From an uncultured Acinetobacter sp. (lineage in GTDB: Bacteria; Pseudomonadota; Gammaproteobacteria; Pseudomonadales; Moraxellaceae), in assembly GCA_913777945.1 (NCBI GenBank), contig CAJYTY010000005.1, positions 62,001 through 126,000 on the forward strand: 64,000 bases of DNA, given 5' to 3'. Within the stretch, counting starts at the first letter, position 1. Every line of letters starts with the position of its first letter. The position numbers and the translations under genes are program-made. Positions 26,776 to 35,582 of this stretch are shown one piece after another. Under the pieces are notes generated by a model. The model saw only the letters and a list, made by a program, of their open reading frames with translations, made no database searches and had not been told where the DNA came from.

Positions 26776-26800
26776 CCTGCTGTTTTGGCAGCAGGTTTTT
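26776..26800 (+). terminator. Attenuating hairpin between urtA and urtB
   Basis: CCTGCTG/CAGCAGG stem around TTTTGG followed by T5: an intrinsic terminator inside the operon. It would make the binding protein transcript more abundant than those of the membrane components. Confidence 0.75.
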
Positions 26801-26853
26801 CTTAGTTTTATCTCTGATTGATTGGTTTAAATAGAAAATATAAGGGGAGTCTT

Positions 26854-28476
26854 ATGGCGAAACACTATGTTTTGGCACTGCTCTGCATCATGGCACAGAT
26901 CATTTTTAATCCTGCATGGGCAGAAGTTACCTCACCAACAACAGTGACGTCTACAACTTCTCAGGATGCCATCCAGACCTTTGTTAAATCCGACTTTACT
27001 GCTCGTCGTGCCATGTTGAATCAATGGCCAGCGAGTATTGAGCAACTGGATCAATTGGTCGCATATATCGATCAAAATGAGTTATATACCGATAGTTCAG
27101 GTCATACTTACATTTTAAAAAACGATGAAAAATTATTAAGTTATCCGCAATTGCAAGCCATCGACACATGGCCCTCAGATTTATCTCAAGTGACGCTGGT
27201 CAATACCTTGCGTAAGGCACTGAACTTCGGACAAGCCAAAGTGAAGCTCAATTCAGACGATGCATCACAACGTTTAGCTGCGGCGGACATTTTAGAAAAT
27301 AATTTAGATGAGCTCGATGTTGCCACAGTTAAGCAACTCTATCTCAATGAAAAAAGTGAAGCGGTTAAAGCACGTTTGGCACAACTGAAAGCACGTTTAG
27401 ATTTTAATAGCTCAGATGAGTTTACTAAGATCGAAGCGGTAAAAGTTTTGGCAGATTCGAACCGTCCCGATGTATTGGCGTTGATCAACCAAAGCTTAGA
27501 ACAACCACAAAGTAATCCTGCATTAAAAGCAGCTTTGATTGAAGCACAAAATAAAATTAAAACGCGTATTCAAATCAGTGAGTGGTCAGGGCATGTATTT
27601 TCGGGTCTCAGTACCGCTAGTATTTTACTTTTAGCAGCGCTTGGTCTTGCGATCACATATGGTTTGCTTGGTGTCATCAATATGGCACATGGTGAACTCA
27701 TCATGATTGGTGCTTATACCACTTACGTGATGCAAAGTTTTTTTAAAACGCACTTTGCAGGCTTAGTCGATTGGTATTTATTGGCTGCGATTCCTGCTGC
27801 ATTTCTGGTGAGTGCGTTGATGGGCATGTTGATTGAACGTACTGTGATTCGCCCGCTTTATGGTCGCCAATTGGAAACATTATTGGCAACCTTTGGTGTG
27901 AGTTTAATCTTGATGCAATCGGTTCGGATGATCTTTGGCGCACAGAACGTTGAAGTGTCGAATGTCGCATGGCTCAGTGGTGGTATTGCCCTGACGCCAA
28001 GCCTGATGTTGCCATATAACCGTATTGCGATTATTGGTTTTACTGTGGCGGTCTTACTGCTTCTCGTTTTCTTATTAAACAAAACCCGTTTCGGATTATT
28101 TGTCCGTGCTGTGACACAAAACCGTCAAATGGCGCGTGCCGTGGGTATTCGATCTGCACGTATCGATATGCTGGCATTTGGCTTAGGTTCTGGCTTAGCT
28201 GGATTGGCAGGTTGTGCGCTAGCACAAGTCGGCAATGTCGGCCCAGATCTTGGACAAAACTACATCATCGATGCTTTCCTTGTTGTTGTCGTTGGTGGTG
28301 TCGGTCAAGTCTGGGGGGCGGTATTGGCAGCACTTGGATTGGGTATTAGCGGTACAGTGTTGGAGATTGGTTTAGGTGCGGTTTTAGCAAAAATTATTCT
28401 CTTGGTTCTTGTGATTTTGTTTATCCAAAAGCGTCCACAAGGTTTGTTTGCCATCAAAGGTCGTTTCGTGGAGTAA
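26854..28476 (+). CDS. urtB: Urea ABC transporter permease UrtB
   Basis: 540 residues. A signal peptide (MAKHYVLALLCIMAQIIFNPAWA) and a periplasmic helical domain (about 25-245) precede a LivH-type permease with about eight helices, including GLLGVINMAHGELIMIGAY and GQVWGAVLAALGLGI. The large N-terminal extension is a known feature of proteobacterial UrtB. I chose ATG 26854, which has AAGGGGAG 5 bases upstream; a TTG further upstream has none. Confidence 0.93.
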   Translation: MAKHYVLALLCIMAQIIFNPAWAEVTSPTTVTSTTSQDAIQTFVKSDFTARRAMLNQWPASIEQLDQLVAYIDQNELYTDSSGHTYILKNDEKLLSYPQLQAIDTWPSDLSQVTLVNTLRKALNFGQAKVKLNSDDASQRLAAADILENNLDELDVATVKQLYLNEKSEAVKARLAQLKARLDFNSSDEFTKIEAVKVLADSNRPDVLALINQSLEQPQSNPALKAALIEAQNKIKTRIQISEWSGHVFSGLSTASILLLAALGLAITYGLLGVINMAHGELIMIGAYTTYVMQSFFKTHFAGLVDWYLLAAIPAAFLVSALMGMLIERTVIRPLYGRQLETLLATFGVSLILMQSVRMIFGAQNVEVSNVAWLSGGIALTPSLMLPYNRIAIIGFTVAVLLLLVFLLNKTRFGLFVRAVTQNRQMARAVGIRSARIDMLAFGLGSGLAGLAGCALAQVGNVGPDLGQNYIIDAFLVVVVGGVGQVWGAVLAALGLGISGTVLEIGLGAVLAKIILLVLVILFIQKRPQGLFAIKGRFVE

Positions 28477-28480
28477 GCCA

Positions 28481-29551
28481 ATGAAAATCACTTCTTTATT
28501 TGCAGATAAATCTTATAGCGCAATCGCGATTGCCATTTGTTTTGCCGTGTTATTGAGCTTACCGTGGTTGCATTTGTTATCACCTGATTCCGCATTTTAT
28601 CTGTCAGCGTATTGGATTACGTTGATTGGCAAAATCATGTGCTTGGCTTTGGTCGCATTGGCTCTAGATTTGGTCTGGGGTTATGCAGGGATTTTAAGCT
28701 TGGGGCATGGTTTGTATTTCGCCTTGGGTGGTTATGCCTTTGGCATGTACTTGATGCGCGAATCCGCAGGCGATGGTTTACCCGATTTCATGCGTTTCCT
28801 GAGTTGGACAGAATTGCCGTGGTACTGGGTCGGGACTGAGCATTTTGCTTGGGCAATCATCTTGGTTTTATCTGTGCCTGCATTGGTTGCCTTTATTTTT
28901 GGTTTCTTTGCCTTTCGCTCCAAAATCAAGGGTGTGTATTTCTCAATTATTACCCAAGCCATGACCTTTGCCGCAGCCTTATTATTCTTCCGCAATGAGA
29001 CGGGTTTTGGTGGTAACAATGGCTTCACGGGTTTTAAAACCTTACTCGGCTTTGACATCACGTCTGCACCAATGCGTGCCACTTTATGTTTTGTCACTGC
29101 TTTGACTTTGATGCTGTGCTTTATTGGCTTACGTCAACTGATGAATCGCCCTTATGGGCGTGTGTTGGGGGCGATTCGTGACAGCGAAAACCGTTTGCAA
29201 TATTTGGGTTATCGCACGTTGTGGTACAAGCTTTCAGCGTGGGTACTGTCTGCCGTAATTGCAGGTATCGCAGGTGCGTTGTATGTGCCACAGGTTGGTA
29301 TTATCAACCCAAGTGAAATGAATCCAGTCAATTCGATTGAAATGGCAGTGTGGGTGGCGGCAGGGGGTCGTGGCACCTTGATTGGAGCGATTTTAGGTGC
29401 AGGTTTAATTAATGCAGTGAAAACTTATTTCACTGTGGCCGCTCCCGAAGCATGGTTACTGATCTTAGGTGCTTTATTTATCGTAGTGACGATTTTCTTA
29501 CCTAAAGGCGTGATTGGTTTATTTGATCGTTTTAAAAAGGAGAGCAATTAA
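28481..29551 (+). CDS. urtC: Urea ABC transporter permease UrtC
   Basis: 356-residue LivM-type permease with about nine membrane helices. Family segments are GYAGILSLGHGLYFALGGYAFGMYLM (about 70-95), TGFGGNNGFTGF and MNPVNSIEMAVWVAAGGRGTLIGA. It pairs with UrtB to form the channel. ATG 28481 follows GGAGTAAG, 4 bases after urtB. It ends directly against the urtD start. Confidence 0.93.
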   Translation: MKITSLFADKSYSAIAIAICFAVLLSLPWLHLLSPDSAFYLSAYWITLIGKIMCLALVALALDLVWGYAGILSLGHGLYFALGGYAFGMYLMRESAGDGLPDFMRFLSWTELPWYWVGTEHFAWAIILVLSVPALVAFIFGFFAFRSKIKGVYFSIITQAMTFAAALLFFRNETGFGGNNGFTGFKTLLGFDITSAPMRATLCFVTALTLMLCFIGLRQLMNRPYGRVLGAIRDSENRLQYLGYRTLWYKLSAWVLSAVIAGIAGALYVPQVGIINPSEMNPVNSIEMAVWVAAGGRGTLIGAILGAGLINAVKTYFTVAAPEAWLLILGALFIVVTIFLPKGVIGLFDRFKKESN

Positions 29552-30379
29552 ATGAGTGGTTTATTCATAGACTCAGCTCAACATGGCGGTCAACTTGGTG
29601 AGGGCTATGGTCGTGCCAAAACCCAAGGTGCAGATTTTAGTCATGGCATTGCCTTGTATTTAGAAAAAGTCAGTGTCTGGTTTGATTCGTTTCGTGCGTT
29701 AAATGATTTATCACTCTACATCGCTGAGGGTGAATTACGCTGCATCATTGGACCGAATGGTGCAGGCAAAACTACGCTAATGGACGTGATCACAGGTAAA
29801 ACCCGCCCAACCACAGGCACGGCATTTTTTGGACAAAACTATGATCTTGCCAAAATGAGTACCGAGCAAATTGCCGAAGCAGGGATTGGACGTAAATTTC
29901 AGAAACCAACGGTATTTGAAAATTTTACAGTCATGGAGAATTTACTGCTAGCTGCACCACGAGATAAGCGAGTCAAGAAGAGCTTATTTTCTCGTTTAGA
30001 CCCAGAAGCACAATTGGCATTGGATGAAAGTTTAGAGCAAATTCGCTTAAAGGAGTTTGTAAAAAAGCCCGCAGGATTATTGTCCCATGGTCAAAAACAG
30101 TGGTTAGAAATTGGCATGCTATTGATGCAACGTCCGAAGCTGATCTTATTGGATGAACCTGTGGCAGGAATGACCGATGCAGAAACAGAACGGACGGCTG
30201 AACTGTGTTTGGAATTGAAAAAAAATCATACGCTTGTGGTTGTAGAGCATGATATGAGCTTTATTGACACCATCAGCGAAAAAGTTACGGTATTAGCACA
30301 GGGTGCAATCTTGGCAGAAGGCACATTGGCAGAGGTACAAGCCAATGAAGATGTGATTGAAAAGTATTTAGGACGCTAG
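29552..30379 (+). CDS. urtD: Urea ABC transporter ATPase UrtD
   Basis: 275 residues, LivG-type ABC ATPase. Walker A GPNGAGKTT near 72, signature LSHGQKQWLEIGMLL near 187, Walker B LILLDEPVAGMT near 206, H-loop VEHD near 230. An N-terminal extension of about 30 residues precedes the ATPase core, as in other UrtD proteins. The ATG directly abuts the urtC TAA. Confidence 0.94.
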   Translation: MSGLFIDSAQHGGQLGEGYGRAKTQGADFSHGIALYLEKVSVWFDSFRALNDLSLYIAEGELRCIIGPNGAGKTTLMDVITGKTRPTTGTAFFGQNYDLAKMSTEQIAEAGIGRKFQKPTVFENFTVMENLLLAAPRDKRVKKSLFSRLDPEAQLALDESLEQIRLKEFVKKPAGLLSHGQKQWLEIGMLLMQRPKLILLDEPVAGMTDAETERTAELCLELKKNHTLVVVEHDMSFIDTISEKVTVLAQGAILAEGTLAEVQANEDVIEKYLGR

Positions 30380-30388
30380 GAGACCGCC

Positions 30389-31087
30389 ATGTTAGAAGTG
30401 AAAGAAATTAACCAGTTTTATGGTGGCAGTCATATTCTGCGTGACGTATCTTTATCTGCGCCTATAGGTGAATGCAGCGTTGTTTTAGGACGTAATGGCG
30501 TAGGCAAAACCACGTTGCTGAAATGCTTGATGGGGATTTTACCGATTAAATCAGGACAAATTTTGTTAGACGGCAAAGATATTGCCAAGATGTCGCCTGA
30601 GCAACGGGTGCGTGCTGGCTTGGCATATGTACCGCAAGGACGAGATATTTTTTCAACCTTGACGGTAGAGGAAAATATCTTAATTGGTATGGCGAAATTT
30701 TCAGGTGCAAAAACGCGGAAAGTACCGAGTCATCTCTACGAAATTTTTCCTGTACTTGATGAAATGAAACATCGCCGTGGTGGGGATTTATCGGGTGGTC
30801 AGCAGCAGCAGCTTGCGATTGCTCGAGCGTTGGCTTCTGAGCCTAGTGTCTTGATTTTGGATGAGCCAACTGAGGGTATTCAGCCCTCGATTATTAAAGA
30901 TATTGGTCGGGTCATTCGTAAATTGGCAGATCAAGGGGAAATGGCGATCGTTTTAGTTGAGCAGTTTTATGATTTTGCTGAAGAATTGGCGGATAACTAT
31001 ACTGTGATGGCTCGTGGACAGGTGATTGCAAAGGGGCAAGGTGCGGAAATGCCTGAAAAGGGAATAAGGGAGTTGGTGGCGATTTAA
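30389..31087 (+). CDS. urtE: Urea ABC transporter ATPase UrtE
   Basis: 232 residues, LivF-type ABC ATPase. Walker A GRNGVGKTT near 35, signature LSGGQQQQLAIARAL near 133, Walker B VLILDEPTEGIQPS near 157. VPQGRDIFSTLTVEENI is characteristic of UrtE. Last gene of the urt operon, with a terminator straight after. No urease genes lie within the window. Confidence 0.94.
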   Translation: MLEVKEINQFYGGSHILRDVSLSAPIGECSVVLGRNGVGKTTLLKCLMGILPIKSGQILLDGKDIAKMSPEQRVRAGLAYVPQGRDIFSTLTVEENILIGMAKFSGAKTRKVPSHLYEIFPVLDEMKHRRGGDLSGGQQQQLAIARALASEPSVLILDEPTEGIQPSIIKDIGRVIRKLADQGEMAIVLVEQFYDFAEELADNYTVMARGQVIAKGQGAEMPEKGIRELVAI

Positions 31088-31111
31088 TAAAAGCCTCGTA
31101 AGAGGCTTTTT
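31088..31111. terminator. Terminator of the urt operon
   Basis: AAAAGCCTC/GAGGCTTTT stem with a GTAA loop and T tract. It also faces the convergent gene at 31114. Confidence 0.87.
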
Positions 31112-31113
31112 AC

Positions 31114-31860
31114 TTATTTACTCTCCACTTTATGGAATGTCCCACCAGCATAAACATTGTGTCCAAAGCCACAAGAAGATTCACTATCTTTCTGTTCCAC
31201 CTCAATTTTTTGACCTAGATTCGGATCGTTAGCAAATAGAAGTTTGATCTGGCAGTCTTCATAACGGTAGTTTGCTTGTTTTGCTGTGATCGGCATGGTG
31301 GTTTCAAATTGCCCCATATTTGGGCCATAAATCAGACCTCGAATCCCAAAGTAATAACCATCAAAAGCGATCTGATATTTATTTTGCTTTTTACTGACCT
31401 TAATGTAATCCCATTGCCCAAAACCATTGGCTCGAACATAAGTGCCTTGTAGGTCTTTAGATATTTGGGGCTTTGATAGTTGTTTGAGGTTGTATTGGCT
31501 AGTTTTAGAGTCTTTATCTCTTAAAAACCAAACTCTTGCCCATTGGGGTTTGCCTAATTTTGCATAACTCAATCCCACATTATTATTGGCAATTTCAATG
31601 TCTCGGTCAGTCACCTGAATACCACTTTCCTCAGCATTCATTTGGCAGAACTGAGCCCATGCAGCTTGATCTTCAAATTGTTTTACTGCTTTGGCATATT
31701 GCTTTTGATCGTAAAACTTTTTACCTGCTTGCGCATATTGTTTCACTTTGGCACAGCCTTGTTGTAACTCTTGTTCAAATGAATCTTCAGCAAAAGTTGA
31801 AGCTGAGCCAATTGCTGTTATAGCCATTAGGCAAAGTTGCGTTGTTCTCATCATTTTCAA
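31114..31860 (-). CDS. Secreted hypothetical protein with a TPR-like segment
   Basis: 248 residues with a signal peptide ending ...SASTFA (near 24). Helical repeats (AGKKFYDQKQYAKAVKQFEDQA; NNVGLSYAKLGKPQWARVWF) resemble TPR pairs, and the C-terminal half is beta-rich and Cys-containing. Probably periplasmic. No named family recognised. Start could be ATG 31860, 31854 or 31851. Confidence 0.7.
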   Translation of the reverse strand: MKMMRTTQLCLMAITAIGSASTFAEDSFEQELQQGCAKVKQYAQAGKKFYDQKQYAKAVKQFEDQAAWAQFCQMNAEESGIQVTDRDIEIANNNVGLSYAKLGKPQWARVWFLRDKDSKTSQYNLKQLSKPQISKDLQGTYVRANGFGQWDYIKVSKKQNKYQIAFDGYYFGIRGLIYGPNMGQFETTMPITAKQANYRYEDCQIKLLFANDPNLGQKIEVEQKDSESSCGFGHNVYAGGTFHKVESK

Positions 31861-31925
31861 TATTTCTAAAGCTGCTTGATACTCATTTTAAACAATAAGT
31901 GAAAATATATGCTGTGAGCAAATTG

Positions 31926-32471
31926 TTAGCTTGAAAGTTGTAGCTGCATCCAAACTAAGTCACGCCATTGCCCAAATTTTTGTCCGACTTGTGGCATATA
32001 ACCTGTTTGTACAAAACCAAGCTGTTCATGTAGCACAATTGAACCCGTATTTTCACTATCAATTGCAGCCACCATAATATGCATGTTTTGTTGTATCGCG
32101 AGATGGATCAGTTGTTGCATCAAGGCTTTGCCTAGACCTTGACGTGCGTAGCTTGGATCAACAAAAACAGAATGTTCTATACTTTGACGATAGCCGCTGA
32201 TACTGCGAAATGCAGCATAGTAGGCATAGCCAGCAACTTTATTATAGTGTTGGTCTTCAACCACAATCATTGGGAATTGTTGCTGTTGCATGTCTTGAAA
32301 ACGTTGTTGATATTGTTCTAAAGCAGCGGCTTGATCATTCCAGTTGGCTGTACCCGTCAGGATTTCATGATTATAAATCGTAAGAATCTGTTCCAAATCA
32401 GTCATCGTGGCGAAACGAATTTGATAAGGTGAATGCAAAGGATGTGCTGCAAGCTTAAGTTTGAATGACAT
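31926..32471 (-). CDS. GNAT-family N-acetyltransferase (phosphinothricin acetyltransferase-like)
   Basis: 181 residues. Start IRFATMTDLEQILTIYNHEI with ...TANW and the acetyl-CoA loop YARQGLGKALMQQLI (Q/R-x-x-G-x-G/A), then LHEQLGFVQTGYMPQVG and WRDLVWMQL. These match the PAT/YncA subgroup, which acetylates phosphinothricin or methionine analogues. The substrate here is inferred only to that level. A strong terminator for the upstream tsx-like gene precedes it. Confidence 0.84.
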   Translation of the reverse strand: MSFKLKLAAHPLHSPYQIRFATMTDLEQILTIYNHEILTGTANWNDQAAALEQYQQRFQDMQQQQFPMIVVEDQHYNKVAGYAYYAAFRSISGYRQSIEHSVFVDPSYARQGLGKALMQQLIHLAIQQNMHIMVAAIDSENTGSIVLHEQLGFVQTGYMPQVGQKFGQWRDLVWMQLQLSS

Positions 32472-32520
32472 GGATGAATTAATGAAAGTTCACATATTCT
32501 GAATATGCGTGATTGCAAAA

Positions 32521-32549
32521 AAAACAGCAAGACTAAGCTTGCTGTTTTT
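32521..32549 (-). terminator. Terminator of the OmpK/Tsx-like gene
   Basis: AACAGCAAG/CTTGCTGTT stem with an 8-T tract on the minus strand. Confidence 0.85.
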
Positions 32550-32564
32550 CAATAGATTGACTGT

Positions 32565-33290
32565 TTAGAAATGATATTTCACTAAAGCACTGACATTGTT
32601 TTCGTCGCTGCCTTTGATACCAAATTTGTTATTCCAAACTGAGTGTTCAATACCTAAATATAAACGTGTTTCAGGTGAAATATGTTTACCGACATTCCAC
32701 TTATATTGAGTCGTCCAGTTGAGTTCACTTGCGTGATCTTTCTCACCAGTCGACCAGTCAAGGAAACCATCGACCAAGAAATCTTCAGTTGATACTTTAA
32801 ATGGTAATGCATAGGCAATCGTCATTTGATAGTCATCAGCGGTTTTTTCATTATTGGCACGGTAGAAGTTTACATTCGCATATTGGAAATATGGAATTGC
32901 TAAATCAAAGCCTATGCCGTACAAGAAGTTGTCAAAGTTATTGCCATTGGCACTATTGCTTTCCCATGTTGTTGAGATCAACACATCTTTGACTGGGCCG
33001 AAAGCAAGTTTTTGACCAGAAATTTCGCCTAAGCTCAAACGAGGAGAAAGTTCGAAATAGGTACTTTTGTTGTCGTCACCACCACGCATACGATCCATAA
33101 AGAAAAATACGTCGGCATATTGTACTTTTGCAGCGTATTCAATGGTTAAAGTCGTTTGCTTTTCATCGACAACTTCATAGTTTTCACCGTATAAACCAGT
33201 GAGGCTAAAATCTTGCCAAATAGGCTTTGCCTGAACGAAAGCTGCTGTAGATACCAATAAACAAGTCGCTGCAAGTTGCTTCAATTGCAT
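32565..33290 (-). CDS. OmpK/Tsx-family outer-membrane channel
   Basis: 241 residues with a signal peptide (cleavage near VQA, residue 21) and alternating beta-strand pattern ending in the outer-membrane sorting residue Phe (LVKYHF). Segments WQDFSLTGLYGENYEV, VFFFMDRMRG and YFELSPRLSLG mark the Tsx/OmpK nucleoside-channel family. It probably imports nucleosides across the outer membrane. Single gene. Confidence 0.84.
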   Translation of the reverse strand: MQLKQLAATCLLVSTAAFVQAKPIWQDFSLTGLYGENYEVVDEKQTTLTIEYAAKVQYADVFFFMDRMRGGDDNKSTYFELSPRLSLGEISGQKLAFGPVKDVLISTTWESNSANGNNFDNFLYGIGFDLAIPYFQYANVNFYRANNEKTADDYQMTIAYALPFKVSTEDFLVDGFLDWSTGEKDHASELNWTTQYKWNVGKHISPETRLYLGIEHSVWNNKFGIKGSDENNVSALVKYHF

Positions 33291-33660
33291 TTAAAAAATC
33301 CCCCCAAAAATGGCGTGTCAAGCATACAAGGAATTAAGCAAAAATAAAGCCAAATTTGACCAAATGCTCAAAAGAATTGTATAGAGCCGACCAAAAGAAA
33401 AAAGCCAATGAATTTAAAAATCTTTTTGATCAAGTTTTAATAAAAATGTCAAAAATCAGCTTGCATATTTGTTATGAAAGTCAGATATTGGAGTTATAGA
33501 AGATCTTCTTAACTACTGAAAAGCAACAGATGTGAAGCAAGGAGACCACAAGCATTTACATAATCAAAATATACAACTGCACTGAATGAATGCATGCTCA
33601 AAGCGTGCTAAATAAAAAAGTTTCGTAGAACCGTCTCACAGAAAAGAGAGGAAGATATTT
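33291..33660. other. 370-base intergenic region between tsx-like and HPF genes
   Basis: It holds the divergent promoters of both genes and, just before 33661, a good RBS (GAGAGGAAG). I find no convincing ORF, hairpin or repeat. The HPF-side leader may be long. Confidence 0.5.
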
Positions 33661-34035
33661 ATGAATATTGAAATCCGTACAGATAAAAACATTCAAGGTA
33701 GCGAACGTTTAATTAGTTATGTCCGTGCAGAACTTACGCAAGAATTTCAACGCTATAGCGAGCGTATTACACATTTTTCGGTTCATATTAGTGATGAGAA
33801 TGGGGAGAAAACGGGCGATCATGACAAACGTTGTATGATCGAAGCTCGTCCAGCAGGTATGAAGCCACTAGCCGTGACTCATAAAGCTGCAAATATTGAT
33901 GCATCTATCCATGGTGCGATTGATAAGCTAAAACGTAGTTTGGAACATTTATATGAGAAAAAAGAACATCATCGCGGTGGTTTACCAGAATATGTTGACG
34001 TCGATGACGATGTGAAAGTTGATGATGAAGCGTAA
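33661..34035 (+). CDS. Ribosome hibernation factor, HPF/RaiA (S30AE) family
   Basis: 124 residues starting MNIEIRTDKNIQGSERLISYVRAEL, with the beta-alpha-beta-beta-beta-alpha S30AE fold (VHISDENGEKTGDHDKRCMIEARP; helix ASIHGAIDKLKRSLEHLYEKK). It binds the 30S decoding region in stationary phase. Length is that of the short/RaiA type; the acidic tail (DVDDDVKVDDE) is an addition. It is not next to rpoN, unlike the canonical hpf. Confidence 0.83.
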   Translation: MNIEIRTDKNIQGSERLISYVRAELTQEFQRYSERITHFSVHISDENGEKTGDHDKRCMIEARPAGMKPLAVTHKAANIDASIHGAIDKLKRSLEHLYEKKEHHRGGLPEYVDVDDDVKVDDEA

Positions 34036-34047
34036 AGATAAACGCGA

Positions 34048-34078
34048 AAAAAAAGTCCAGTTTTGGGCTTTTTTTTTG
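34048..34078 (+). terminator. Intrinsic terminator after HPF gene
   Basis: AAAAAAGTCCA/TGGGCTTTTTT stem with a GTTT loop and T9. Confidence 0.8.
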
Positions 34079-34165
34079 TGTATATCAAATTTATACGTGA
34101 TTTTATAAAAACCTGTCGGGATATTCGGCATAATAGAAACATTAAATATATTGTGAGAATTGGTC

Positions 34166-34711
34166 ATGTTAAGCAATCAGCAGCAGGCCTTGGTGCAAGC
34201 CATACAACAACTCGATTTAGCCCAAGTGCAATCTTTACTTGCTGAAGGACTCGACCCGAACTTTATTGATCCAGAACATGGTTTCCCAGTCTCTATTTTA
34301 TGTGATGGCTTATTTGTCTGGTGGGAGAATGTCTGTGAAGCTTATGAAGCAGGTCAGCCATTGACTGAAGCAGACAAACAACAACAATTACAAGTTTATC
34401 AAGACATTTTAGAAGCATTAATTCAAGCGAAAGCCAATCTTCATTTATGGGATGCGGAAGAGTTTTATGGCCCGCTTTGGGATGCTGCAAGTTCAGCATG
34501 CGTACCTGTGGTTCAACGCTTACTTGATGAAAAAGTCGATCCAAACACAAGAGATGAAGAGGGTCTAACGATTTTGTCTTCAATTAGCCAACTATTTTTT
34601 GATTGTGATTTTGATGAAATTGACTGGTCAGAATCTTTGGTAGAAGAGCGTGAAACACTCGAATTATTACGCAAACATGGCGCAAAAATGTCAAAAGAGC
34701 TAACGGCATAA
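34166..34711 (+). CDS. Ankyrin-repeat-like protein
   Basis: 181 residues, acidic and cytosolic (no signal peptide). Repeat-like helices: LVQAIQQLDLAQVQSLLAEGLDPNFID, ILEALIQAKANLHLWDAEEFYGPLWDAA, VVQRLLDEKVDPNTRDEEGLTILS and ELLRKHGAKMS. They match ankyrin spacing (LL..G.DPN). Binding partner unknown. I chose ATG 34166; an upstream TTG (34160) adds two residues. It precedes an outer-membrane protein gene by 31 bases. Confidence 0.76.
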   Translation: MLSNQQQALVQAIQQLDLAQVQSLLAEGLDPNFIDPEHGFPVSILCDGLFVWWENVCEAYEAGQPLTEADKQQQLQVYQDILEALIQAKANLHLWDAEEFYGPLWDAASSACVPVVQRLLDEKVDPNTRDEEGLTILSSISQLFFDCDFDEIDWSESLVEERETLELLRKHGAKMSKELTA

Positions 34712-34742
34712 GTCTAGCCAACAAGATATAAAGGGGAGAACA

Positions 34743-35510
34743 ATGAAAAAGTTTCAAGTATTAGGCTTGGTTGCTGCATCAATCATGACAACTGCAACAT
34801 TTGCAGCAGAATTTTCTTTTGACCGTCCAGGCTCAGGTATAGGTACGGGTATTACACCTGTAGGCCATTTGGCGTGGGAGCAAGGACTACCGAGCGTAAG
34901 CTATCAAGAAGGGACAGTCGATGGCGTAAAAGATAAAACGCTTACATTGAACGGTGACATGCTTTTACGCACAGGTTTAGCTGATGGTCTAGAACTGCAA
35001 CTGGGTTGGCAAGGTCCTGTTTGGCAGCAATATAAACATGCTGGCACTAAGAAAGAAACCAATGGTTTAGGTGATGTCAGTATTGGTTTGAAAAAGGCGA
35101 TTAATTTAAAAGATGATCGTTTAACAATGGCATTGTTAGCAGAAGCGATTATTGCAACTGGCAATGATGAATTCACGAATCACGATGATATTTATAGCCT
35201 CACTTCAGCAGTTGCATATAAGTTCAGCGATTTGGTGGGTACATCAATTACTATGCGTTATGAAGCACAAAACAGTGATTGGGCCGTGACTGCAATTCCA
35301 ACCATTGATTATAAAATTGCGGGTAAATTGTCTGGCTTTTCAGAGTTTGTTTATCGTAAAGCAGAAAGCCAAGACTATGAATATGGTTTAGGAACAGGTT
35401 TAGTGTATAGCTTAAATGATCGAGCTCAACTTGATGCCAGTATAGGTGTGGATTTGAATGGCGATCAAAAAAGCTATAACGGTGGTCTAGGTTTATCTGT
35501 TTTATTCTAG
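34743..35510 (+). CDS. Outer-membrane beta-barrel protein (phenol-degradation meta-pathway type)
   Basis: 255 residues with a signal peptide ending TFAAE (near 22) and about twelve alternating beta-strands, ending in F (LGLSVLF). Segments DRPGSGIGTGITPVGHLAWEQGLP and LADGLELQLGWQGP match the 'MetA-pathway of phenol degradation' transporter-like family. Transported compound unknown. RBS AAGGGGAG lies before the ATG. Confidence 0.75.
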   Translation: MKKFQVLGLVAASIMTTATFAAEFSFDRPGSGIGTGITPVGHLAWEQGLPSVSYQEGTVDGVKDKTLTLNGDMLLRTGLADGLELQLGWQGPVWQQYKHAGTKKETNGLGDVSIGLKKAINLKDDRLTMALLAEAIIATGNDEFTNHDDIYSLTSAVAYKFSDLVGTSITMRYEAQNSDWAVTAIPTIDYKIAGKLSGFSEFVYRKAESQDYEYGLGTGLVYSLNDRAQLDASIGVDLNGDQKSYNGGLGLSVLF

Positions 35511-35582
35511 TCAAAATCTCCGCTAACTTTTGAAATCCTTATGCAGAATGAGGTCTTAAGTTATCGGAAGAGTTACAGTGAG

